From the NCBI RefSeq assembly GCF_019649055.1, contig NW_026570231.1, positions 744,001 to 808,000 of the forward strand: a stretch of DNA of 64,000 nucleotides, given 5' to 3'. Origin of the DNA: Paramacrobiotus metropolitanus (lineage: Eukaryota > Tardigrada > Eutardigrada > Parachela > Macrobiotidae). Under the pieces are notes generated by a model. That model ran no database searches and was not told where the DNA came from. It saw only the letters and a program-made list of their open reading frames with translations. A program made the translations under genes and the position numbers. Numbering within the stretch: position 1 is the stretch's first letter; each line of letters opens with the position of its first letter. Below, piece after piece: positions 1 to 11,206 of the stretch.

Positions 1-1976
1 GAAAGGGTGCCACCTCTGGAAAACGAACTTGAGCCGAAATGGAAAATCGGATTTGCTCAAACCTCCGGCAACCGGAACAAGTACATACCTGCTGGTTGTT
101 ATCTTAAACAGCTGGCTAAAAATAAAATGCTTATTTCTATAGGCTGTGTATCACTCAGCTGCGCTTATCCGTCTTTGACGGCAATGTTAACGAGGCATTG
201 TTTGGCATTTTTGACGGGGGGTTCAACAACGAAATGCCGCTCATGCTGTGCGAGAATTTCCCGTCCATTCTGCAGCAAGAGAAGTCAAGCAAGAAAGCCA
301 CCAACATCCATCATCTGAAATGTGCACTACTGAAAGCTCATCTGGCTGCCGGCTCCACGGGTCAAAAGACGGGCGCTTCCGTGGCTGTGTGCCATGCTGT
401 GCGCCACAACGACGAGACCTGGCTGTACTTTTCCAATGCCGGCCATGCCGAGGCGGTCCTGTCCCGTAATGGCGAACCGGTGCTGTTGTCACGGAAATTC
501 CTAGCGGCCGAAGATGCCGAAGAGTGTGAGCGGATCCGGGCGGTGGATGGGATCATCACCGAGGATTCCTTGGTTAACGGCAGCTGTACGGCCACGCGGA
601 TGATCGGGGCCAGCTACATGTTTCCCTATGTCATTCCCGAACCACATTGCATATCCTTCAAATTAGCCCCTTATGACCGGCATGTGATAATAGCCAATAA
701 GGGTTTGTGGGATGTTATAACGCATAAGGAGGCCATCAACGAAATTCGTGGACTGTCCAATACGATTTCTGCCGCCAAGCGGTTAATTGACCTCGCGCAG
801 AGTTACGGTGCCCGGGGAAATCTCAGTGTGATAGTAGTGGCCTGCGACATGCCGCCTTTACGAGAACCTTCACCGGTCGTCAGTGTCCCGACGCCCTCGG
901 CAGAGCCCGCTGCTGCCGAAGAAAATCCCACTGCATCGGATAACGAAAGTGATTCCGAAGGTGATTATTTTCCACAAGAGGTTCGGCCGTCGACGATCCC
1001 GAAAAAGTTTCGGTATCCGCGGTCGGCCAGTCAAATTCTCCTCATGGATGAACAAGTGCAGGTGGCGCGTAGTGCGCATAGCCTAACGGAGCACATAGAG
1101 GAAGAACAGAACTACTATTTTCAACACCGGCGCGATTCGCTGGCTGAAGAGCTGTCTTCCAGTTCAACGTCACCCGACATGCCATCAGGTTGCGAAAAGA
1201 CCGTACTGACCAACGGCGATGATTTCGAAGTGCATGTATCATCCTCACGTGCCCGCATTTCTGATTTGTCGGGGAATACGTTGTCCGGACATGGAGACAG
1301 CGCGCTGGGTAGTTCGGTGAATCCCAGCGTCAGCGACGGAAATGGTTCACCGGTCAGTCATGACGATAGCTGCGGGATTATTCTCGAGCATCTGGAGAGT
1401 CCCGTCAGCGAGGCCAGTTCCCATTACAACGGCAAAAGCCAAGATGACGAAGCCGTGCACTGTAGCGATCCCATGGACGATGAGGAATGCCAGAGCTGGC
1501 AGTTTCTCATGAATGAGGCGCTGGACGGTAGCGGCACGGAGGCCGATGAAGTGATGGAAGAGGCCACGCTGACCGATGAGACCGCTCCAGAGGAATCTCC
1601 TGATGTGCCGGCGATTGATAAGATCGATATTCCCCGACCACCCACGCCGCCCGTACCACCGGATCCGGCGCTCTTCCTGAAAGCGCCGGTAAAAATACGC
1701 GTATCACCGAAAGGCAATCCCGCGGAAAAGGACCCGGATCCCAAACGGAACAAACCACTGATTGATGAATTGGAAAGTGTGCTGAAAAAGCGGTTGTCTA
1801 TAATGGAAGAGACCGCTGAGCCTGTGGATGGCTCAGTACGAAAGAATGCGGAAGCAGTGGAGAAGGTCATCCGACCGGTAAAAAGTTCCTACCAAATGGT
1901 TTTCAAACTGGCTAACCAATCTGGTTCTGTTGCTCAAAGCATTCAAGCGCTGAGTGCCGCTAAGCGTAATCTTTGA
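1..1976 (+). CDS. PHLPP: PHLPP-type protein phosphatase, C-terminal part
   Basis: This is the 3' end of a PH-domain leucine-rich-repeat protein phosphatase, the enzyme family that dephosphorylates the hydrophobic motif of AKT and PKC. The window cuts off the PH and LRR regions. The visible exons are 1-80 and 143-1976, joined in phase 2 across a 62-base intron (GTACAT...CTATAG). The first exon starts in frame with WKIGFAQTSGNRNK, which matches the family's RIGFAEMAGQRNK segment. The second carries the PP2C-like core with FGIFDGGFNNE, ITEDSLVNG, ATRMIG, ANKGLWD and LAQSYG, in the order seen in human PHLPP. After about residue 270 comes a long acidic, Ser/Pro-rich tail that looks disordered. The protein ends KRNL, so the class I PDZ-binding tail of human PHLPP1 is not evident. 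The identity is firm for the phosphatase core. The upstream domains are inferred from the family. Confidence 0.9.
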
Positions 1977-2009
1977 TACTGCGGTGGTTATGGCAAAGAG
2001 ATTTTTTAA

Positions 2010-2015
2010 AATAAA
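2010..2015 (+). terminator. Polyadenylation signal AATAAA after PHLPP
   Basis: A canonical AATAAA lies 34 bases after the PHLPP stop codon, in a T/A-rich stretch. It is the nearest plausible poly(A) signal for that transcript. Confidence 0.5.
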
Positions 2016-2684
2016 TAATTGTTTATATTCGATGTATTTTTTGCTTTTTTGAAAGATAGAATAATTATTTTTAATGTCTGTGTTGCAACGTGCAGTGCAC
2101 TGACATTTGTATACTGATACTGTGCGATAAATTTTGTTACTTACTTGCTTATTGCACAAGATGCAATAAGATGCAATGTAGATATAGACAAACAGCATAA
2201 CACGCAATATGCACAGCATTAAGTACAAACACAGCACAAAATTAATATTACTCGTATTTTCAGCCTCTATTAGATATTGGACTTCTCTCGTACTCTGTAG
2301 TTACTGTATTGTTAAGGAGGTATGCTTCTTACGAACTATCGTAAGTAATATACTGAGAACAATACTGCTGCTCGTACTGCATTATGCTGCATACTGAATA
2401 TGCTTACAATACTGCATTATGAAATCATTACTCGTAAGATTGAAATATAACTATAGTTAATAAGAAAGAAACTTGTCATATATGTTCAGTAATATGCATA
2501 TGGACGATTAGGCAGTGCTCAAGGCGTGAAGATTCAGCAGATGTGCGTCTAGCAGTAAAAAACGCAGCAATCTCCAGACAAGTCCTGCGAAATGAAACTT
2601 TTCCGCCGATTGTATTTTGCAATACGGGCAGTATATTTCCGATAACCGAAAAGCAACGTAAATTCTATGTGACTCTAAGGGACG

Positions 2685-2708
2685 CGTCGACGTGATATCA
2701 CGTCGACG
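2685..2708. repeat. Perfect 24-bp palindrome centred on GATATC
   Basis: CGTCGACGTGAT followed by its exact reverse complement. The outer arm CGTCGACGTGATAT is then partly repeated just downstream, so the site is both palindromic and locally repeated. It lies between two plus-strand genes. It could be a protein-binding site, a cruciform-forming site or part of a small mobile element. I do not recognise it. Confidence 0.8.
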
Positions 2709-3352
2709 TGATATTCTTTGGGATTTCATCGTCGGTTTGTTGAATTGGTCGGGAAGAATTTCGACCCTGATGACTGGCCATAAATTCGTGATGTGGCAAT
2801 CCAATGATATTTCGTGCTGCTGTACATGTGTGTTTATCCCGATTGTGGTGTAGGACCGGGATAGTAAAATTGTAGGTGGTGCTAGCTGTATGGAAAGAAG
2901 TCTGTCTGTATATATACTCCGTACTCGTATCATGTGCATTTCTACCAGCCGGCTTCTTTGTCAATATCAATATGCAGAATCATATAACACAAAATACATT
3001 CCCGCCAAGGTAAGCATCCGACCTGCACAACCAGTTGTCCCACGTGGTAAACTTTTCAGTTAACGATCGACATACACATCTCGGCATGCTGATGTATGGA
3101 AGCACCTTGTGCAGCTACGGCAGATCGAGAATCACGGTAACACATGCAGAAAACTACAGTAGGAGTAAAACTAAAATTGTGCAAACCGTAAGTAACGCGT
3201 TAAATTTCAACTTGTAATCGTAACTTGAATGTTTGTTACAGTTATTCCAGATCTAATCCAGGCCATTAATTTGACAAATATCTCTTCGTAGAACTGTTAC
3301 ATTACTACGGTATCTATGAATATGTAATGTTTGATGTACAGTACTAATAGTG

Positions 3353-4573
3353 ATGAGCCGGAACTACATTTTGTGTCTGCCGCTACCGACCATTGGGGAA
3401 TTTTTTTATCGTACGGCTAGTCTCGTTACTATTATCTTACAAGCGGTTATCCTGGATTGGTACTTGATTTACTACGGCAGCAAGACTTCTTACGGCTGGA
3501 TTGCGGCGGATTGTATCGTGATAGCAACGTTTGTGGTCTCCTATGTTTATGCAGATCTCTACTTCAAAAGCAAATCAAGCGAAAAACCAGATCCAGTTTC
3601 CGTTCCTTTACGTACCGTAACCATCGGCGCGGATGATGCCAACAAAACCGATCCGAATGAACAGGATGAAAATAACCGGAAATTGGCGGAAAACGAAAAC
3701 GTTGACGATGCGGACGATGAATACCACAAAGAGCAGTATGAGGAAATTTGCCGTATTATCGGAGAAGAAAGTATTACGAACAATAACCGAAATGTTGCCG
3801 AAAATATCGCTTTATCTGACCGGCTTAATAAAGCGCGCGATGACAAAAAGATGCAGCATCTCAAAACGGGAAGACTGCGGACTAAATATAATCTGGGAGC
3901 ACTTCCGCTGGCGTACATCAGCTGGGCAATTTATTCCTCGATACTGATAGCCAAAATGCTAGTTATCCTGTTGCGGCACGGCCACCAGCTGGACGTGAAA
4001 CTGCTCTTCAAGTCCAACATGCTGGAGCTGGCGTTTGTTAGCACAGCCTGTGTATTTGCATTCGTGGTGTTGGGACATAAGCAGATTCCCCGCGGACAGG
4101 AACAGCAAAAAACCGTCATCGATTATCTGACCGGGAGGGTGCTGATGGATATAATTGATTCCATGGAATTACTGGATTTCGTGTATGAATCCGCTATGGA
4201 TAGTGAGGCCGAGAAGCGTCAAAAGATGGAGCCGGCGGTCAAGTACGCTATACTACTGTTTGTGTCCATCCAGATTTTTCTGCCGACAATTGGCTTATTC
4301 CAGTTGAGCGCCACGAATTTCGCGCATGATCGACCGCGGAAAATTTGGACAATGATCCATCAGATGCTGAATTTGTTCCTGGAAAATATTCCTTTTCTTA
4401 CAATTCGTATTTATCTCTGGTCGATGAACCAGTTTACCGAAAGCACTTTTGTATTTATTGTGAAGAATGTTTTCGAAATTACTATGAATGATTGGGATTT
4501 TGTGATATGGCTGAAAACGTGGATTACGACGAAATTATCCAAACGCGAGGGCACACCGCCCGCAGCAACGTAA
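3353..4573 (+). CDS. TMEM121: TMEM121/CECR6-family multi-pass membrane protein
   Basis: A single uninterrupted frame of 406 residues that begins at ATG 3353; a GTG just upstream is in frame but not needed. The N-terminus has two hydrophobic segments, about residues 18-36 and 48-65, the first ending in the family-like ILDWYLIYYGS (compare AVMDAYLVEQN in human TMEM121). A charged Asn/Asp/Glu-rich loop follows (about 75-170), longer than in vertebrate TMEM121. Further membrane segments lie near 183-205, 220-240, 295-315 and 340-365. The family landmarks GRVLMDIIDSMELLDF (human GRLFWVALDLLDLLD) and STFVFIVKNVFE (human SAIFVGKNVVALA) are clear. Function is poorly known. The vertebrate genes also have single coding exons, so the lack of introns may be ancestral. 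Confidence 0.75.
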   Translation: MSRNYILCLPLPTIGEFFYRTASLVTIILQAVILDWYLIYYGSKTSYGWIAADCIVIATFVVSYVYADLYFKSKSSEKPDPVSVPLRTVTIGADDANKTDPNEQDENNRKLAENENVDDADDEYHKEQYEEICRIIGEESITNNNRNVAENIALSDRLNKARDDKKMQHLKTGRLRTKYNLGALPLAYISWAIYSSILIAKMLVILLRHGHQLDVKLLFKSNMLELAFVSTACVFAFVVLGHKQIPRGQEQQKTVIDYLTGRVLMDIIDSMELLDFVYESAMDSEAEKRQKMEPAVKYAILLFVSIQIFLPTIGLFQLSATNFAHDRPRKIWTMIHQMLNLFLENIPFLTIRIYLWSMNQFTESTFVFIVKNVFEITMNDWDFVIWLKTWITTKLSKREGTPPAAT

Positions 4574-4945
4574 TTAAAATTTTTCTTATACCGTTCCATC
4601 TGTGTAATATGTTATATTACGAGAAACATAAAGGTAGAAAAAGATTACTGTAAGTGATCGGGTAACACCAAAACGAAAATCCCGTCGTTTATGCAGTATT
4701 TTTCGCTTTTTTAGCAACTCTATCGTTTAATTATGACAGCATACTTCATAGCAGCTGTTCATGCAGCTAACCACATTCTTAGCTTGCCGATAATTAAGAT
4801 TTCCTAGTTAAATTTTGTTTACCTGAATTTTGTTTGTTTATCCCGATCGATATCGCTTCTCCCGTAAAATGCCATAATGGTCGAAAAACTCTGGAGATAT
4901 GCGTTACTGCACAGGTATAACAGAGAGATAGGCCGCTTATCTTTG
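4574..4945. other. Convergent intergenic gap
   Basis: This separates the converging 3' ends of the TMEM121-family gene (+) and CFAP298 (-). It is AT-rich with no open frame of interest. It should hold the 3' UTRs of both genes. Confidence 0.5.
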
Positions 4946-5833
4946 CTACACTGGGCGAAACTTGATGTTTTTAATGCCGTGAAATGACCTCTTTAACGCC
5001 CTGCTATCCGCCCATTGGGAATTCAGATAGTGGTCATCGTCGTCTTCCATCAGCTTCTCCACCTCTTGTTGACGCCGGAAGGCTTGTGCCATCATCGCTC
5101 TTCTCTGCTCTTCCGAATAGAAGGCTTCACGTCCCGGCGCGCCTGACCCTTTTTGCGTCAGTATAATAACAATCTTAGTTTTTTCGTTTGGACCTATGTA
5201 ATCACGGAGTAGTTTGTCATCTTGACCTTTGAGTTCTTTTCCCGCCCACCACAGAAGCGCGTTCGGGGGGTCAATGACATCACGGAAACTCCCGTATCCA
5301 CAGTCCAGATCCGCGACTTCCATCGTGGTGGCTTCGATGTAAAGGGGATCATACAAGGGCAGTCCCATGGGGTAAACAATCATCAGGGCACCTTTTAATT
5401 TCAAAAACTGTACTTTCACAAACTCGTAAGTAAGGACTGTGCCTTGTTGGATGATATTTTTGTGAATGGACTGTTTGACTGCTTCACATGTGGTTTTCAG
5501 TAGTTTAGCCATTTCTGCGCTAGGGGCGTGGCCGTTGCGCTTCAGATGGGGATCGGGACTGGAGGTAAATCCACCCGACGGGATATGCGTAGCTGCTCCG
5601 GGATCAGTCAGTTTCAGTTCCGTGAGTTGATCGGGAAGAAGCCCAACCATGTTTGTGGGAAGATGTACTCCGTGTTCGGCGAGATATTCCATTTCGGCAC
5701 ACATGCGGAGAATCTTTTGACGGCCGTTATGGATTTTGGCTATTTCGATTGTGAGGGATGTAATGGGGATGCTGGCAGAACATTCGTACAGAAAAAGATC
5801 GTCATCGTCCTTTTTTACATGTAAGAGCACCAT
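4946..5833 (-). CDS. CFAP298: Cilia and flagella associated protein 298 (Kurly/C21orf59)
   Basis: A 295-residue intronless gene that aligns along its whole length with human CFAP298. Matching blocks are MVLLHVKK at the start, AEHGVHLPTNMVGL, the central GALMIVYPMGLPLYDP, ALLWWAGKEL, DYIGPNEKTKI, and the C-terminal DDHYLNSQWADS and LKRSFHGIKNIKFRP. I chose the ATG at 5833 rather than an in-frame upstream ATG at 5866 because MVLLHVK is the family's conserved N-terminus. The protein is needed for assembly of axonemal dynein arms and for ciliary polarity. Its presence implies that the animal makes motile cilia or flagella in at least one cell type, such as sperm. It runs opposite to its left neighbour. 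Confidence 0.95.
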   Translation of the reverse strand: MVLLHVKKDDDDLFLYECSASIPITSLTIEIAKIHNGRQKILRMCAEMEYLAEHGVHLPTNMVGLLPDQLTELKLTDPGAATHIPSGGFTSSPDPHLKRNGHAPSAEMAKLLKTTCEAVKQSIHKNIIQQGTVLTYEFVKVQFLKLKGALMIVYPMGLPLYDPLYIEATTMEVADLDCGYGSFRDVIDPPNALLWWAGKELKGQDDKLLRDYIGPNEKTKIVIILTQKGSGAPGREAFYSEEQRRAMMAQAFRRQQEVEKLMEDDDDHYLNSQWADSRALKRSFHGIKNIKFRPV

Positions 5834-6130
5834 GGTATAATTATGTAAACGTGTTGGAAATACCAAAAGTGTACTACGGGCATAAAAAACACATTAAGGC
5901 TGTCCTATCACGAATGACGCAAAAATTGGTCGAGCTCATTAATAACTGGAATGACACTGGAAACTGGAATGGGTTTACTTAATTAGCATCTACTCTAGCA
6001 TTTGAACAAAAAGAAAGTATCGCAAAAGATATTTCCGAGTTGTCATCCCAGAAAGTAAAGAAAAATAAAATATAAGTACTCTGCTTTCTAATTAAGTTGG
6101 CATCCTAGCAATATCTATATCTATCTATCT
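5834..6130. other. CFAP298 upstream region and degenerate repeat lead-in
   Basis: This presumably holds the promoter of CFAP298. From about 6113 the sequence grades into imperfect CTAT units before the pure microsatellite starts. Confidence 0.4.
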
Positions 6131-6464
<334 letters not shown>

Positions 6465-8914
6465 TAAAAGAATAAGAAGGTGCACGAAATCTGTGTGTTT
6501 CAGGGTCTAAGTCATAGACACGTTCAACCAAACTTGAATGTCTATATACGATTCGATAGCCCTGAATGTGTAGATTTGTACAAAGTTATCAGATTTCAGA
6601 AAAACGTAAACAGTTTTGAGAAAAAATTCAAAACTCTAACATGGAAAGTCTACGGGACGTCAAAAACTACTGGGTAGTTAACGAAGCGCAGCAAAGTAAA
6701 TATGTAGCTGCCACCTTGCGCAGGTTGTGGGGCTGTACTGATTTTACCGTAACTGCGAAGAAGTGCTTACGGCTGCAGCTTGCAACACATTATCCGGTTT
6801 GTAGTCGAGTTCGTTTAAATTGCGTTTTAATTGTTGAAGGTAAAAGGCACACGTTTAAGCTTTAAAGTTTGTGCAGTTGCGATTTCTACAGATTATTTAA
6901 AAGATACTGTAAAAGAACTACACATAGTAATCTGACAGCTATTCCAGTTATGAAATTTGTGCAGTTGCTGCTGCTGGGCTGCGAAGTTTCGCAATGTACC
7001 TAAATCTGCGGAAATTGCTGCAAGCAAAAAACTGAAAAAAACCGGGAAATTTTGTGTTGGTTATGTTCAGTTTTTGTAAACGAGGAAGCTCCTTGCGAGC
7101 TATGCCGCCGTTCGGTTTCAAACCTCATGTTACCAAATTTGATAGCTTCGCAGGCAGGTGACACCGGCCGGCACGACACGAGCGGATTCCATGCCACAGT
7201 AACAGCCAAATTCCGAATTCACACAAACTAACAATACACAGCAATCCCAATATTGGCGAAAGTCGAAAATTAGATTTGCTTTTAGTGTTTTCGGAATTGC
7301 ACTTTCAAACCACAAGTAGACGGGGAAAACTGAAAGCCAAAAAGTTTGCGACCACTTCGTTAACAAATTTTAAAACCTTTTGGTTGGTCCCACTACGTTC
7401 ACCCCGTGCGCTACATTGCGCGCTATTTACACGGTAGACTACCTTTTCGGTTTTCGCCTTTCACCGTCCCTCATGGTCCGACGTGGGAAAGCCCTTTGCA
7501 TTGTATTTTCTGCACAATAATTTTGCTATGTTTAAAAGACGTACGCGTTATTGTAAACATATCTGAATTCTAGAAATTATTATTTTTATAAATTGCAGCA
7601 ATAAATTCCTCTGAATTTCGGAAATTATTCCCAATTCTATGTCCAGAAATCCACTGCGCGACAACATAATGGTATTTTGTCCGACTGTTTAAAGTATGTA
7701 GCAGCATGTTTCGGACATTTACGAAACATATACCTTAGAAATATCTTGAAAAATGAAGTGAATGTAAAGACAGAAATATTTTAAACAAGCAAGTGTGGTT
7801 AAAGAAAATGCAAATATCAGGCAAAGGGAATTTTGTCTTGGACCGTTGGGCAGCCAGTAACGCAATGAATGGAAGGAAACGAGTACCGAATTTGAAAGTT
7901 TCAAAATTTTTTGTGTACAGAAATACGAGTACGTCAAATTATTAATTAGTTTTCAAATGTTTTAAACGGTGCAATCGCGCAAGTATTTTTGGTTTCTTGG
8001 CTGGCTATTCATTATCACGACTGCTGATAAGTACGTAATTTTTACTATCGAGTTGGTCTCCATACTCCATAGTTCGTGCAGTTATCAGCCGCTAATTTAC
8101 TTCGCGCAGTTTGCGCGGGGTCCACTAGTTATGTAATATTTTACGAAGGCTGTGCACATTTACTGCCTAAATGGTATACGTTAGGTAAAAACATTTTAGG
8201 CCTACTTTGTCTGTTTTTTAATTGATTAACAATTTTGGTTGTCTGGACTGCTCTCAGTTTGAGCTCTGTTTCGATGTTTTCTAATGTCAAGCATCTGATT
8301 TTTATTTTTCCTTCCGTTTACAGTACTTGTTAAAACTAATATACAGTGGCTGCATTTGAAATCAAAGGTGCCGCACATAACGCGCAATGACACATTATAA
8401 ATATTTTTGTGTATCTTGTATGTTGTGAATATATAAATATTTTTTCCATTGTATTGTTGATTGCAGTAAGTAATTATGCGACTCACCAGAAGATCTCGCA
8501 GCTACATACATTCACAATATTGAATGACCGTAAGCCGGTATGATCTAATCCCGAACGATGAAGAGACATTTATAAACAGATCGGCGGTTCGAAATAGACA
8601 CATCCATCTTCGACTATCACTGAGAAAACATGTGTGAATAGCGGCGATTATTTCGCAATCATGATTACTATTAAAAGTCAGATCATGTATCATCTTAAAG
8701 TAATTGTGCCCATCAAAATGCATAACTACACAAACACTGTTATCCGCGTAGCTGTTTACAAACAATATAAAGTCTGTACTATGGTAAGCAGTCGGTTCGC
8801 TTTCACTGACAAGCAGCCTGTGACTTATCCAAGGCATTTTTATGTCATTTTAGACCGAATTTTGCAGTGGTACTGCAGTTATCATTTTTCATTTACAAGA
8901 ATTTTTTACTAAAA
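6465..8914. other. Intergenic region, no gene supported
   Basis: AT-rich DNA with many short frames that share no features with known proteins. A GC-richer patch at about 7380-7500 could be regulatory. A TATAAAG at about 8767 followed by a GTAAGC donor-like site near 8783 could mark a non-coding first exon of the gene that starts at 8915. Confidence 0.4.
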
Positions 8915-10335
8915 ATGGAATCATGGAAATTTTACGCTATGTTAATTAGCGTTCTGGTGAATGGAATAGCAGTAATTCACTGCGGCAAAGTATTTAGTTT
9001 AGATTTATTAAGCCAACCCGCTGGATCATTGTTCGGAGTGTCGCCATTAACGAAAGTTTTATCGGAATCCAATGGAAAGGTCATTTCAACCACCGAGCGA
9101 CCAAGCTTGCCTCATCTCCCTGTGCCCACGCCTTCGCTACCGGTATTTCCGCCTGAAAGTGTGCTTGGTATGCACTACGCAATGCCTTAAAACTGTTAAA
9201 TAATGAACTTACATATTATTGGTGGTACTGGTTTCTACCTTTATGTATCCAGTTTTTCGTAGTTTTCTACACAGTAGCTTTGCTACCGTTAGAGACGATT
9301 ACGGCTATTAACAGGAGACCCACATCTTTTTAGGATCCGACATCGGCGAGGCGCATTTGCTATCTGTCGCACACGATGATCAGATGCCGTTGCCCATGTC
9401 CACAGTGCCGCCGCCTCGATTGACCGCAAGTAGTATCGGTATTATTCTTACGACCGGCAAACCATCGGTGACCAGTACGTAAACGTGAATGCTGCAAGCT
9501 TACCGAAGGTTGTTTTCAATTAAAAATTTAGTGTGACCAGTGGTTCCGGTAGTACGGTAAACGGTGAGATGACCAACTTAATTGATTGCCATTAATTAAT
9601 TTGCTTTTGCTTTTACCGTTGCAATTGCTCGAGCATTTCTTGGATTGATTTGTGAAATCCATGTTCCTTGATCGACCTTGCAGAACCATCACTTTCTCAC
9701 ACGGAACTACTGGAACATTACGGTCTCAATCCTGCTGCCAATGTCTTGAGCATATATATGGCTAACTTTTTATCCTCCTTAAATAAGGATCAACTAGTCT
9801 CCTTTATGCAGCTTTTTTTCTATCAACAACAAGCTGCTGTTATGGGACTCAGTGACATCTCCAAATTGAATGGGTTTGGTTCAGCCATCGAATCGGCCCG
9901 CAGTGTTCCAAGTACGACAAGTTTATAAAATTATTTGTAAATATACAAATAAGTATTGTACTTGTATATTATATGCGGACTATGCAGACTATTCGTAGAT
10001 CATCCATTTAAAGTCTGAAGATGAATATACGACAATGCAACTTTAGCAAATATAAAGTAAAGCTCAAGCAGTGTGTATAATTATTTATTTCCTATAAAGT
10101 CTTAACGTTTCAAATTAGCAAAAACATCAAGTTCGGCCGATAGCATTAACGTTTGCATTTTAATCCATACATAGATCTGAAAGGGAATATGGATGGATTC
10201 CAGAAAACCGGCCTTGCACAAATTTTTGGAACTATGTCGCAACAGTTTATAGCTGCTGCACCAGAAAACAGGCAACTATTGCTGAGAGATTTCAGCCAAC
10301 AAATCCAAAATCTTAAATTATCGGATGGTAAATAG
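8915..10335 (+). CDS. Putative secreted protein, copy A of a tandem unassigned family
   Basis: I do not recognise the family. The exons I can support are 8915-9167, 9684-9911 and 10175-10335. An optional exon at 9334-9438 would add 35 residues in frame if its donor is the GTATTA at 9439; a better-looking donor at 9479 breaks the frame. Exon 1 encodes a signal peptide (hydrophobic run LISVLVNGIAVIHC) and a Pro/Thr/Ser-rich segment. Exon 3 has a helical block with LNKDQLVSF and AIESARSVP. The last exon has a second helical block with KTGLAQI and ends QIQNLKL plus a short tail. The length is 213 or 248 residues. The same two blocks, with the same intron phase between them, occur in the next gene, so the pair arose by tandem duplication. 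Function is unknown; an extracellular structural or packing role is only a guess. Confidence 0.65.
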
Positions 10336-11206
10336 TGTTAGAACGTTGTGATTGACAAAATTCTGCTAGTAGTAAATCGTTGTTTGTTTAGATCTCAAAC
10401 TAACGCTACGGACAGTACTGCACAACCAAATACGCTCTATGGGAATGCCTAATAATTCAGCACGTGAGCATCCTGCACAGGCGAACTGATAATAAGCGGC
10501 TACCACCACCGAAGCGAGCCCAAAAACTGTACCCTACTATGAGAGATTCAGTGATACTGTGCGCAGCCACAAACTGAAAACTTTATTTATATATAATGTT
10601 TCGCAGTTGTAGCTAACTAACTGAAGTTGTTAATTATCGAAAAGTTATGAAGATGCATAATTATTGTGAGCGATACTTCCTTACGATTGTTAGTAACCGA
10701 GCAAGCTTGTGCCCTGCGACGGCAAAGAAGTTTACTAAACCCGATTAGAATGGCAGATAAATTAATTGCACATGTCCATTTAAATTTTTTTCGTATGCAC
10801 CCACGACAATAATATCAATAGTTCAATGTAGTCTGTACTGCACATAAACCAAACAACACAACTAATTATTGGCGTAAGAAAATTCGCTGATGCAAACATT
10901 ACAGCGATCTCAGAATTTATTTATGAAGTGCAGCAATTCAGTAAATGGGCAATACAGTGTAGCGTGCGACGTTTAATTCATGTACATAAAGGTGCAGTCA
11001 ACAACTTGGCCTTCGTACGAATAATCCGCATTTCAGTCGAGAGCACTTGTGGACTACCCGGACAGAGGCGGTGATGCCAAAATGCAAAAGATAAAAAGGA
11101 TAGCACACTGCAAGTCACATTATTCTAAAATTGTTTTTACCAACAACTACAGCAACACTCCTATAAGATAATCACAGCAAAACTCCGGCTTATAATATAC
11201 TAGCAG
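10336..11206. other. Spacer between the two tandem secreted-protein genes
   Basis: Non-coding AT-rich DNA. The last 50 bases contain TATAA-like words (TTATAATATAC at about 11190) that could serve as the core promoter of copy B. I see no third copy here. Confidence 0.4.

Larger units (their letters stand above)
1977..3352. other. Intergenic region between PHLPP and the TMEM121-family gene
   Basis: AT-rich DNA with no coding exon that I can support. It holds the likely PHLPP 3' end, a perfect palindrome at 2685-2708, and probably the promoter and 5' leader of the next gene. A 143-codon minus-strand frame at 2508-2939 has no recognisable features. Confidence 0.5.

Noticed and set aside
2508-2939. 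143-codon minus-strand frame containing the palindrome
   Set aside because: No recognisable domain, no splice or promoter support.
9439-9478. Longer form of exon 2 in copy A ending at the GTAAAC donor
   Set aside because: It leaves two bases over while the next exon needs one, so it shifts the frame of the conserved blocks.
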